DNA of 64,000 bases, taken from Gluconacetobacter tumulisoli. Lineage in GTDB: Bacteria > Pseudomonadota > Alphaproteobacteria > Acetobacterales > Acetobacteraceae. Where the stretch lies: contig NZ_JABEQM010000016.1 of the NCBI RefSeq assembly GCF_014174155.1, positions 1-64,000 on the forward strand, written 5' to 3'. This document shows, in pieces, positions 16,857 to 24,416 of this stretch (the first letter of the stretch is position 1; every line of letters starts with the position of its first letter). The notes below the pieces were generated by a model. The model had not been told where the DNA came from, made no database searches, and worked only from the letters and a program-made list of their open reading frames with translations. Both the position numbers and the translations under genes were made by a program.

Positions 16857-17837
16857 TTACGGGGTCCGCTGGCTCCGATAGGCGCCCACGTTGCGATTAT
16901 GCTCCGCCAGGCTGGCCGCAAACAGATGGCCGCCGGCACCATTCGCCACGAAATACAGCGCGTCGCCCGATGCGGGATGGGCTACCGCCTCCAGCGCCGC
17001 CCGACCTGGCGCGCAGATTGGACCCGCCGGCAGGCCAGGCAGAATATAGGTATTGTAGGGGGTCGGGGTTTCCAGGTCCGTGCGGGTCAGGGCGTGGCCA
17101 AGCGGGCCCGCCCCCTGGTTGAGTCCGTAGACCACCGTCGGATCGGATTGCAGCCGCATGCCGCGTTGCAGCCGGTTGATGAAGACCCGTGCCACCATTG
17201 GCCGCTCTGACGCAATGGCGGTCTCGTGCTCCACCATCGATGCCAGGATCAGCAGCGTGCGCCGATCGCGAATTTCGGGTACCGGGTCACGCTGGCGCCA
17301 GACCGCGTCCAGCGTCGCCGTCATCGCCGCCTGCATTCGTGACAGCAGCACCGCACGCGGCGTGCCCCATTCGTAATCGTAGGTCTGCGGCAGGACGTCG
17401 CCTTCCGGCGGCGCGGCAACGGACCCGGTCAGGACCGGCGCCCGGTCGATGATGTCCGCGACCTGGATCGCCGACAGGCCTTCGGGCACCGTGATCCGGT
17501 GCAGCACCGGCCGGCCATGGCGCAGGACGAACAGCGCGTCGCGGATCGATCCATGGGCCGGGAATTCCAGTTCCGCCGCGTGCAGGACCCCGTCCTTGCG
17601 CGTCAGGCGAACCGCCACGCGGAAGACCAGGGCCACGATGTCCCCGCTCTCCACGACCCCTGCATGCTGAAGGGTGGAAATGGTGCCGCCCAGGCTCCCG
17701 CGCGGCACGACCACCGCACGGACAGTCGGCAACGGGCCGGGGGCACGATAGAGCCACCATCCCCAACCCGTCAGGCCACCCGCCGCCACGCCCAGAAACA
17801 CCAGCAGGGCCGCAAACGATTTCAGCAGCCTGCCCAT
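16857..17837 (-). CDS. mltG: Endolytic murein transglycosylase MltG
   Basis: This 326-residue protein has one N-terminal membrane anchor (about 8-30), a LysM-like region and the YceG/MltG catalytic domain. The catalytic glutamate is E203 in ILASMVEHET. The downstream segments RGMRLQSDPTVVYG and TPYNTYILPGLPAGPI are hallmarks of the family. MltG cleaves nascent glycan strands next to the inner membrane and sets glycan length. It follows fabF by 15 bases on the same strand, the common fabF-mltG linkage. Length is typical. The start ATG at 17837 directly precedes the anchor. Confidence 0.92.
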   Translation of the reverse strand: MGRLLKSFAALLVFLGVAAGGLTGWGWWLYRAPGPLPTVRAVVVPRGSLGGTISTLQHAGVVESGDIVALVFRVAVRLTRKDGVLHAAELEFPAHGSIRDALFVLRHGRPVLHRITVPEGLSAIQVADIIDRAPVLTGSVAAPPEGDVLPQTYDYEWGTPRAVLLSRMQAAMTATLDAVWRQRDPVPEIRDRRTLLILASMVEHETAIASERPMVARVFINRLQRGMRLQSDPTVVYGLNQGAGPLGHALTRTDLETPTPYNTYILPGLPAGPICAPGRAALEAVAHPASGDALYFVANGAGGHLFAASLAEHNRNVGAYRSQRTP

Positions 17838-17852
17838 CTAACGGATGGCTGG

Positions 17853-19160
17853 TCAGACGCGACGCAGGATGATGCTGGCGTTGGTCCCGCCAAAACCGAA
17901 GCTGTTCGACAGGGCGACGTCGATCTTGCGACGTTGCGCCTCATGCGCCACGCGGTCGATCGCGCTTTCGCGGGACGGATTGTCCAAATTCAGCGTCGGC
18001 GGCGCAACATTGTCGCGGATGGCGAGAATCGAGAAGATCGCCTCCACCGCGCCCGCCGCGCCCAGAAGATGTCCGATGGCGGACTTGGTCGAGGACATGG
18101 CCACCGCGCCGGCGGCGTCGCCGAACAGGCGCTCCACGGCTTCCAGTTCCAGGTCATCGGCCATGGTCGAGGTGCCGTGGGCGTTGACATAGCCGATGTC
18201 GGTGACATCGATGCCGGCGCTGCGAACCGCCGCCTGCATTGCCCGATAGGCACCCTCGTGCCCCTCGGCGGGGGCGGTAATGTGATAGGCGTCGCCGGAC
18301 ATGCCGTACCCGACGACCTCGCCGTAGATCTTGGCGCCGCGCGCCTTGGCGTGCTCGTATTCCTCGAGCACGACGATCCCGGCCCCCTCGCCCATGACGA
18401 AGCCGTCACGGTCACGGTCCCAGGGACGGGACGCCTTTTCCGGGGTGTCATTGAAGGCGGTGGACAGCGCACGCGCCGAACTGAACCCCGCGATACCCAG
18501 CGGGCAGACTGCGGCCTCGGCGCCGCCGGCGACCATCACGTCGGCATCACCCAGCATGATCAGGCGCGAGGCATCGCCGATCGCATGCACGCCGGTGGCG
18601 CAGGCGGTCACGACCGAATGATTCGGCCCCTTGAATCCGTATTTGATCGAGACGTGGCCGGAGACCAGGTTGATCAGCGCCGACGGAATGAAGAACGGCG
18701 ACAGGCGGCGCGCACGCCCCTCGTGCACCGTGATCGACGCGTCATAGATCGTCTGCAGGCCACCGATGCCCGATCCGATCATGACGCCGGTCCGGCAACG
18801 TTCTTCCTCGGTTTCCGGCTTCCAGCCGGAATCCTCGACCGCCTCGGTCGCCGCCACCAGGCCCAGATGGATGAAGCGATCCATCTTCTTCTGGTCCTTG
18901 ACCGGCACCCAGTCGGACAGGGTCAGGCCGCCGGTGCCTGTCGGCCCGGCGGGAACCTCGCCCGCGACATGCGCGGGCAGGTCGGACGGATCGAACGAGG
19001 AAATCCGGCCGAAGCCGTTTTCCCCGGCCACGAGACGCGACCAGTTATGTTCGAGCCCGAGCCCGAGCGGGCTGACAATGCCCATACCGGTGACAACAAC
19101 GCGTCGACGTTCCGACGCCACTCCGGCAGACTGTATCAACCCGCTCCGCTCCCTGATCAC
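17853..19160 (-). CDS. fabF: Beta-ketoacyl-ACP synthase II
   Basis: This 435-residue condensing enzyme elongates acyl-ACP with malonyl-ACP in type II fatty acid synthesis. The catalytic triad is visible as C187 (VTACATGVHAIG), H328 (YVNAHGTST) and H364 (SAIGHLLGAAG). Numbering uses the GTG at 19160. That start adds about 17 residues before the conserved RRVVVTGMG, and a TTG at 19139 or GTG at 19121 would fit the family length equally well, so the start is unsettled. It lies 28 bases after acpP and is followed by mltG, in the order fabD, fabG, acpP, fabF. Confidence 0.95.
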   Translation of the reverse strand: MIRERSGLIQSAGVASERRRVVVTGMGIVSPLGLGLEHNWSRLVAGENGFGRISSFDPSDLPAHVAGEVPAGPTGTGGLTLSDWVPVKDQKKMDRFIHLGLVAATEAVEDSGWKPETEEERCRTGVMIGSGIGGLQTIYDASITVHEGRARRLSPFFIPSALINLVSGHVSIKYGFKGPNHSVVTACATGVHAIGDASRLIMLGDADVMVAGGAEAAVCPLGIAGFSSARALSTAFNDTPEKASRPWDRDRDGFVMGEGAGIVVLEEYEHAKARGAKIYGEVVGYGMSGDAYHITAPAEGHEGAYRAMQAAVRSAGIDVTDIGYVNAHGTSTMADDLELEAVERLFGDAAGAVAMSSTKSAIGHLLGAAGAVEAIFSILAIRDNVAPPTLNLDNPSRESAIDRVAHEAQRRKIDVALSNSFGFGGTNASIILRRV

Positions 19161-19188
19161 GAAAATCGTTTTTTCGGCAAGACCGACT

Positions 19189-19428
19189 TCAGGCGGCCTT
19201 CTGCTTCTCGATATAGTCGATCGCGTCCTTCACGGTGGCGATCTTTTCGGCCGCGTCTTCCGGGATCTCGACGCTGAACGCCTCTTCGAACGCCATCACC
19301 AGCTCGACCGTGTCCAGGCTGTCCGCCCCGAGATCGTCGATGAAGGAGGCTTCCGGCGTGACCTTGCTTTCCTCGACACCGAGGTGTTCGACCACGATCT
19401 TCTTAACCTTGTCGGCGATTTCGCTCAT
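19189..19428 (-). CDS. acpP: Acyl carrier protein, housekeeping
   Basis: This 79-residue acidic protein is the fatty acid synthesis acyl carrier protein. The phosphopantetheine serine is S37 in [12 protein letters not shown], and the length and the acidic helix II are typical. It differs clearly from the ACP at 4873-5124, which belongs to the spt module. It stands between fabG and fabF, with a 266-base upstream gap that probably carries its own strong promoter, as expected for an abundant protein. Confidence 0.97.
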   Translation of the reverse strand: MSEIADKVKKIVVEHLGVEESKVTPEASFIDDLGADSLDTVELVMAFEEAFSVEIPEDAAEKIATVKDAIDYIEKQKAA

Positions 19429-19525
19429 CTGTCTTCGCTTCCTGTGTGCCCCAAAGAAACGGGCGGTTCGAAATTCATTCGTCCTGTCTGACGTCCCGCA
19501 AACCGGAACCGCCGGAACACGTCCA

Positions 19526-19550
19526 GCCCGCTTCGGACGAAGCAGCGGGC
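19526..19550 (-). other. Hairpin between fabG and acpP
   Basis: On the minus strand GCCCGCT (from 19550) pairs with AGCGGGC (to 19526), with an alternative inner stem GCTTC/GAAGC. It has no T tract. It lies 145 bases after the fabG stop and about 100 bases before acpP, so it may end fabG messages inefficiently or lie in the acpP leader. Confidence 0.4.
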
Positions 19551-19579
19551 GATTAGCATGGTTTTCAGGTCATCGCCAA
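19551..19579 (-). promoter_or_regulatory. Candidate sigma-70-type promoter for acpP
   Basis: On the minus strand TTGGCG (19579-19574) and CTAATC (19556-19551) are spaced by exactly 17 bases, roughly 120 bases before the acpP start. The match to the alphaproteobacterial consensus is partial. No experiment or scan supports it. Confidence 0.25.
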
Positions 19580-19694
19580 GGCAGGGATCGCATTTCCGAC
19601 ATAATCCGTTGCCCCGACCCTGGATGAAGCCGGAAAAATCGCATCGTTTTCGGCCATATCCCCGCGGGCGTCCAGAGGATTCGATACCCGGCCG

Positions 19695-20444
19695 TCAGGG
19701 CATCGCCATTCCGCCGTTGACGTTCAGGGTCGTGCCGGTGATCCACCCCGCCTCGTTGGAGACAAGATAGGCCACGGCGGCGGCAATGTCGTCCGGCTGA
19801 CCCATACGACCCAGCGGGATGCCGGCCAGCAGCTTTTCGCGCTGCGCCTCGGCCAGGACGTCGGTCATGGCCGTCTGGACAAAGCCCGGCGCCACGACAT
19901 TGACCGTCACCCCGCGCGCGCCGGCTTCCTGCGCCAGGGACTTGCTCATGCCGATCATGCCGGCCTTGGCCGCTGAATAATTGGCCTGGCCGGCATTGCC
20001 GGTGATCCCCACGATCGACGCGATGCTGACGATGCGGCCGGCGCGACGGCGCAGCATGCCCTTCAGCGCGGCGCGGCACAGGCGGAAGGGGGCCGCAAGA
20101 TCGACCTCCATCACGCGGTTCCAGTCCTCATCCTTCATGCGGATCGCCAGCCCGTCACGCGTCAGCCCGGCATTGTTGACCAGGATATCCAGCGGGGCGC
20201 CGGCCGCGGCCTCGGCCGCGGCGACCAGCGCGTCGGCGGCGGCCGGGTCCGACAGGTCGGCCGGGCAGACGTGCGCCCGCGCCCCGTCCGGCGCGATCTG
20301 TGCCGCCACGCTGTCCAGCACCGCCTGGCGCGTCCCGGACAGGATCACGGTCGCCCCCTGCCCGTGCAGGGTCCGCGCGATCGCGGCACCGATTCCCCCC
20401 GACGCGCCGGTAACCAGCGCGATCTTGCCATCCAACCTGAACAT
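19695..20444 (-). CDS. fabG: 3-oxoacyl-ACP reductase
   Basis: This 249-residue short-chain dehydrogenase performs the NADPH-dependent keto reduction of fatty acid elongation. Motifs are the cofactor loop GASGGIG (13-19), NNAG (90-93), the catalytic S143 and the Y156-xxx-K160 pair in ANYSAAK. The C-terminal NVNGGMAMP is typical of FabG. I prefer the ATG at 20444, which has AAGGA nearby. An ATG at 20465 would add 7 residues and lacks a clear ribosome site. It follows fabD by 29 bases. Confidence 0.95.
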   Translation of the reverse strand: MFRLDGKIALVTGASGGIGAAIARTLHGQGATVILSGTRQAVLDSVAAQIAPDGARAHVCPADLSDPAAADALVAAAEAAAGAPLDILVNNAGLTRDGLAIRMKDEDWNRVMEVDLAAPFRLCRAALKGMLRRRAGRIVSIASIVGITGNAGQANYSAAKAGMIGMSKSLAQEAGARGVTVNVVAPGFVQTAMTDVLAEAQREKLLAGIPLGRMGQPDDIAAAVAYLVSNEAGWITGTTLNVNGGMAMP

Positions 20445-20473
20445 CAGCCCGTCCTTGTTCGTCATAACGTCTG

Positions 20474-21445
20474 TCACAGCGCGGCCAGGAACGCCTCGAT
20501 GTCGGCTGGCGTGCCGACCGACCGCGTCGCGACGGTGCCGTCGATCCGCCGGACCAGCCCGGACAGGACCTTGCCGGCCCCCAGTTCGACGAAGCTGTCC
20601 ACCCCCATCGCCACCATCGCCTCGACGCTCTCGCGCCAGCGCACGGTACCAGTTACCTGCCGTACCAGAAGGTCGCGAATTGCCTGCGGGTCGGTCACTT
20701 TCGCGGCGGAGACATTCGCCACCACCGGCACCACCGGCGCCGCGATCCCGGCACGGTCCAGCGCCTCGGCCATCGCGTCGGCGGCCGGCGCCATCAGCGA
20801 ACAATGGAACGGCGCCGACACCGGCAGCAGGACCGCACGCTTCACGCCCCGCCCCCTGGCGATGCCGATCGCGCGTTCCACCGCCGCGATCCGGCCGGAA
20901 ATCACGATCTGGCCACCGCCATTGTCGTTGGCGACCTCGATCGTCTCCGTCCGCTCCGGCTGGCCCTCGACCCGCAGGATCGCGGCCTCGGCGCAAATGT
21001 CGCGGGCCTGGTCCAGATCGACGCCGATCAGTGCCGCCATACCGCCTTCGCCGGCAGGGACTGCCTTCTGCATCGCCTCGCCGCGCACGCGCAGCAGGCG
21101 CGCGGTCTGGGCGACACCCATCGCCCCCGCCGCCGCCAGCGCGGAATATTCGCCCAGCGAATGGCCGGCAACCAGCGCCGCGGTCCGCTTCAGGTCGATG
21201 CCGCCTTCCTTTTCCAACACCCGCAGCACCGCCAGCGAGACCGCCATCAGGGCCGGCTGCGTGTTCTCGGTCCGCGTCAGTTCGTCCATCGGCCCATCGA
21301 ACATCAGCGTCGACAGGCGCTGGCCCAGCGCGTCGTCCACCTCCTCGAACACTTCGCGCGCCGGGGCGAAGGCTTCCGCGAGCTCACGTCCCATCCCGAC
21401 GGACTGGCTTCCCTGACCGGGGAATATGAAGGCGTGAACAGACAT
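20474..21445 (-). CDS. fabD: Malonyl-CoA:ACP transacylase
   Basis: This 323-residue transacylase loads malonyl groups onto ACP. It begins with the characteristic IFPGQGSQ (7-14), has the nucleophile S96 in GHSLGEY, and the histidine-containing APFHCSLM in the second half. The start ATG at 21445 has GAGGA a few bases upstream; a longer open frame upstream is Cys/Arg-rich and not conserved. It is the first gene of the fabD-fabG pair. Confidence 0.95.
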   Translation of the reverse strand: MSVHAFIFPGQGSQSVGMGRELAEAFAPAREVFEEVDDALGQRLSTLMFDGPMDELTRTENTQPALMAVSLAVLRVLEKEGGIDLKRTAALVAGHSLGEYSALAAAGAMGVAQTARLLRVRGEAMQKAVPAGEGGMAALIGVDLDQARDICAEAAILRVEGQPERTETIEVANDNGGGQIVISGRIAAVERAIGIARGRGVKRAVLLPVSAPFHCSLMAPAADAMAEALDRAGIAAPVVPVVANVSAAKVTDPQAIRDLLVRQVTGTVRWRESVEAMVAMGVDSFVELGAGKVLSGLVRRIDGTVATRSVGTPADIEAFLAAL

Positions 21446-21512
21446 GGCGTCCTCGTGCTCCGGATGTTTCGTCTTCTGGTTTGGGGGACATGGCGGCAGG
21501 AGGCCGGACCTG

Positions 21513-22082
21513 TCAATCGCCCTGGTCACCCGGCCGCGCCGCGACCCGCGCCGACACCCGCTGCCGCAGCAGCAGCATCGCATCCCACGGCACCGCCGGG
21601 ATCTCGCGCAGGCGCCAGAACCAGCGGCGGGACCAGCGGCGCGCAGCGGGCACGCGCGGCGGAGGCACCCGCGCCACCCGCCACCCCGCCAGACGCATCA
21701 GGACCAGGCAACGCGGCAGGTGATAGGCGCTGCTGGCCACCGCGACGGGACCGCGATACCCACGCCCCCGCAGCAGGGCAGAACAGGCCAGGACCGAATC
21801 CAGCGTGTCCAGCGCCGTATCCTCGGCCAGGATCGACGCATCGGGGATACCGGCCTCGCGCAGCAGGCGGACCATGATCGCGGCCTCGGCGGGCCGGCCA
21901 TCCGGGCTGCCGCCGGTGGGAATGAACAGCGCCGATGGGATGGAGCGCGCATAGGCAATCGCGGCCTCGACCCGCCGGCGCAGGGTCGCGGTCGGCGTGC
22001 CGTCAGGGCGGACACGCGCCCCGAAGATCACGATCGGTTGCAGGCCGGACGGCTGCAAATCGGGCGGTCGCAGGCCGGGCAT
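21513..22082 (-). CDS. YdcF family (DUF218) protein
   Basis: This 189-residue protein matches the DUF218/YdcF fold: an N-terminal VIFGARVRPDGTP, the central TGGSPDGRPAEAAIM and EDTALDTLDSV, and SAYHLPRCLVLMRLAGW before a basic C-terminus. Some relatives act in envelope or vancomycin-related functions, but no reaction is established for most. No clear membrane anchor is seen, though the Arg/Trp-rich tail could touch the membrane. Its start overlaps the stop of the upstream methyltransferase gene (TGATG), so the two are coupled. Confidence 0.75.
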   Translation of the reverse strand: MPGLRPPDLQPSGLQPIVIFGARVRPDGTPTATLRRRVEAAIAYARSIPSALFIPTGGSPDGRPAEAAIMVRLLREAGIPDASILAEDTALDTLDSVLACSALLRGRGYRGPVAVASSAYHLPRCLVLMRLAGWRVARVPPPRVPAARRWSRRWFWRLREIPAVPWDAMLLLRQRVSARVAARPGDQGD

Positions 22083-23332
22083 CAGGCCGGCGCGCGCAGC
22101 AATACCCGGTTCAGCCCCGACAGCGTGGTGAACATCGTCCGCCAGATCGTCGCGAACCGTTCGGCCGAGACACCCCGCCCATCCATGATCGTCGCCAGGT
22201 CGCCCACCGTGCGCTCGCCATCGATCAGGGGCAGCAGGCCCCGGGTCTGCGGGGGGACGGGTACCGCGACGGACAGCGTCCCGAATGCGAAGGGCAAGCG
22301 GTCGTCGGGCTGCATCTGCCGCGCCAACTCGACGCCCGGAATTTCACGCATCACCGGGACCGATCGCGGATCCATCGGATCGGCGACCTGCACGTCGTCG
22401 CTCATCCGGCGCACATAGGCCACATGCGTCGCCATGTTACCCGCCAGCGCCTCGGCCACCGCCGCACGCTCGCGCTCCGGCAGGGCGGCGATACGCGCCC
22501 GCAGCCTGGGGTCGGGCAACAGCAGCGCGGGATCGTAGCGCATCGGCTCCATCAGGCAGGTGGCCCGCAGGCCGGCCCTGTCCAGCAGCCCGAACAGCCC
22601 CGCGACGTCATAGGCCCGGTCGCGCGGATTCAGCAGCAGGTCGTACAGCCCCGCATCGCCGCCCGTCAGGTGATCGCCGAAATTTCCATTCTGCCGCAGC
22701 CATGCCGTCTGCGGCAGATGACGCATCACCCGCCGCGCCACATCCAGCCGTTCCGGCGGCGACTCGTCGTACGGGGCCAGCCGGGCCAGCGCCTCCTGCA
22801 GCATGTAGACGCCGGTACGGCCGTACGGCGCATAGACCATCAGGCCCATTCCCCCGTCGGGGGCCAGCGCCTCCACCAGACCCGCCAGCGCCGCGTCCGG
22901 ATCGGGCAGATGATGCAGCACGCCGCAGCAATCGATGTAATCGAACGGCCCGGGGGCGAGGTCGCGCAGGTCGTCGAGCGATCCCGGCACGAACCGCATG
23001 TTGTCCAGCCCCCGCACCGCCGCCCGCGCCCGGGCAATGGCCAGCGCGCGTTCCGAACGATCCAGGCAGACGACCTCGCCGGGCCGGCCCGCGCGCGACA
23101 GGTGGGTGGCCAGCATGATGGCCCCATCGCCGGTACCGCACCCCGCCACCAGCGCACGCAGGGGCCGCGACCGTGGACGGGTGGCGCCGAACACCCAATA
23201 ATCGATTTCCCGCAGATGGCTGGGACTGCCGATCAGCAGCCGCCGCGTCTCGTCCGCCGGATCCCGCCCGGGATAGGGAAAATATTCATATTGCGCGGCC
23301 AGTCCGGCATCGCGGCTATCATACCCGGCCAT
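22082..23332 (-). CDS. Class I SAM-dependent methyltransferase, unknown substrate
   Basis: This 416-residue protein opens with GLAAQYEYFPYPGRDP, a segment typical of a methyltransferase group in Alphaproteobacteria. The SAM-binding motif is ALVAGCGTGDGA (about 59-70), followed by an acidic VCLDRSERAL and the post-motif DYIDCCGVLHHLPDP. The last 150 residues form a separate region of unknown function. I chose the ATG at 23332; a GTG one codon upstream is possible, and longer frames to 23572 run through an inverted repeat and are unlikely. The target could be a small molecule or a protein. Confidence 0.7.
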   Translation of the reverse strand: MAGYDSRDAGLAAQYEYFPYPGRDPADETRRLLIGSPSHLREIDYWVFGATRPRSRPLRALVAGCGTGDGAIMLATHLSRAGRPGEVVCLDRSERALAIARARAAVRGLDNMRFVPGSLDDLRDLAPGPFDYIDCCGVLHHLPDPDAALAGLVEALAPDGGMGLMVYAPYGRTGVYMLQEALARLAPYDESPPERLDVARRVMRHLPQTAWLRQNGNFGDHLTGGDAGLYDLLLNPRDRAYDVAGLFGLLDRAGLRATCLMEPMRYDPALLLPDPRLRARIAALPERERAAVAEALAGNMATHVAYVRRMSDDVQVADPMDPRSVPVMREIPGVELARQMQPDDRLPFAFGTLSVAVPVPPQTRGLLPLIDGERTVGDLATIMDGRGVSAERFATIWRTMFTTLSGLNRVLLRAPA

Positions 23333-23387
23333 CACGCCAATCCCGCCCCATGGATTCGCCCATAACACGCCTCGCCATTCCCCGAAT

Positions 23388-23518
23388 GGCCGGTTTGAAA
23401 CCCGCCCTGTCGCGCGAGAGCGCCGCACAACGGTACGCCCGGCATGTGGTTCCGCGCATCCGCGCAGAGCACGGGAAACGCGCGCCGGATCGCCGACAGG
23501 GCGAATTTCAAACCAGCC
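23388..23518. repeat. Imperfect inverted repeat, 26-bp arms
   Basis: The left arm (23388-23413) and the reverse complement of the right arm (23492-23518) both read GGyyGGTTTGAAAnnCGCCC followed by TGTCG. About 22 of 25 positions agree, across a 78-base spacer. The right arm ends two bases before the stop codon of the OpuAC-like gene. The left arm itself contains the small dyad GGTTTgAAACC. It could be a remnant mobile element, a long hairpin in the transcript or a paired regulator site. Confidence 0.55.
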
Positions 23519-23519
23519 T

Positions 23520-24278
23520 CTAGCGGGGCAGCAGCTTGCCGCGCTGCCAGGCCTCGGCAGCCTCGTCCGCACTCATGCCCTCGCACCGCATGGCGTAATC
23601 CAGCGCGCTGACGACCTTGTTACCAAGCGTCAGTTCATCCAGTTCGTCCAGCAGATCGGAATCCAGTTCGTCCCGCGCCCCCGGCCGCAACAGCAGTCGG
23701 GCCTGCTGGTCGCTGCCCAACCCCGCCTTGGGGTCGTCCAGCAGGCGCAGCCGCCCGCCATGATGCAGGAAATGGGGCTGCCACAACGGCAGGATCGCGG
23801 CCTCATCCGCCTCGATCGCGTGGGCGGCGTGCAGGAAGGCCTCCTCGTCGGGACGCGCCTCGATCGTGAAACCGCATTCCGTCAGCCCGTAGGTCGCCAC
23901 GCAGTGCCGCACCCGCTCCAGCACCGAGGCCGGAGTCACGATATTGCGACCGACCGCGCCCTCGTCCCCCGCCAAGTCGGCGATCGACGTGATGTGCCCG
24001 GCGGCCCCGGCCGGCAGCGCCCAGCCGAAGGACGGCTTGTACAGCAGGCCGAAAACCTCCATCCCCAGCGTGGCGGCGTTCCAGTCGGCGTCGACGTCCG
24101 GCAGCCATGCCGATACGAACAGATCGATCGCGCCGGCCGTCATCCGGGCGGACAGCTCCTCCCGGCTTCCGGTGACATATTCGACCTCCAGTTCGTAGGC
24201 TTCCAGCACGCGAACCACGGCGGCCGCCGCGGCTTCGTGCAGGATGGAATCCGGATGGCCCAGCGTCACCGTCGTCAT
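23520..24278 (-). CDS. OpuAC-type substrate-binding protein without signal peptide
   Basis: This 252-residue protein resembles the substrate-binding component of glycine betaine/choline ABC transporters (OpuAC). Examples are VTLGHPDSILHEAAAAAV at the start, AIDLFVSAWLPDVDADW (about 51-67) and a C-terminal AWQRG tail. There is no signal peptide or lipobox, and no permease or ATPase gene is adjacent. It may therefore be a cytoplasmic ligand-binding protein or a diverged relative. Aromatic residues that usually cage quaternary amines (several Trp) are present, but I cannot assign the ligand. Confidence 0.7.
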   Translation of the reverse strand: MTTVTLGHPDSILHEAAAAAVVRVLEAYELEVEYVTGSREELSARMTAGAIDLFVSAWLPDVDADWNAATLGMEVFGLLYKPSFGWALPAGAAGHITSIADLAGDEGAVGRNIVTPASVLERVRHCVATYGLTECGFTIEARPDEEAFLHAAHAIEADEAAILPLWQPHFLHHGGRLRLLDDPKAGLGSDQQARLLLRPGARDELDSDLLDELDELTLGNKVVSALDYAMRCEGMSADEAAEAWQRGKLLPR

Positions 24279-24416
24279 GTCACCTCTCCCCCACTCTCGG
24301 GAGCGTTCCAGCAGCTAGGACCCGTTTGCGCAAGGGCCGGCACGGCAAAAAGGCCGACCGGCATACCCCCTGTCCGCTGGACGCGATTCCGCTCGTGGCA
24401 GGATCCTGGCCGGATC

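Noticed and set aside
24334-24360. GCCGG...CCGGC hairpin with an A5 run downstream of the M13 peptidase
   Set aside because: The A/T run is in the loop instead of after the stem, so it does not form an intrinsic terminator on either strand.
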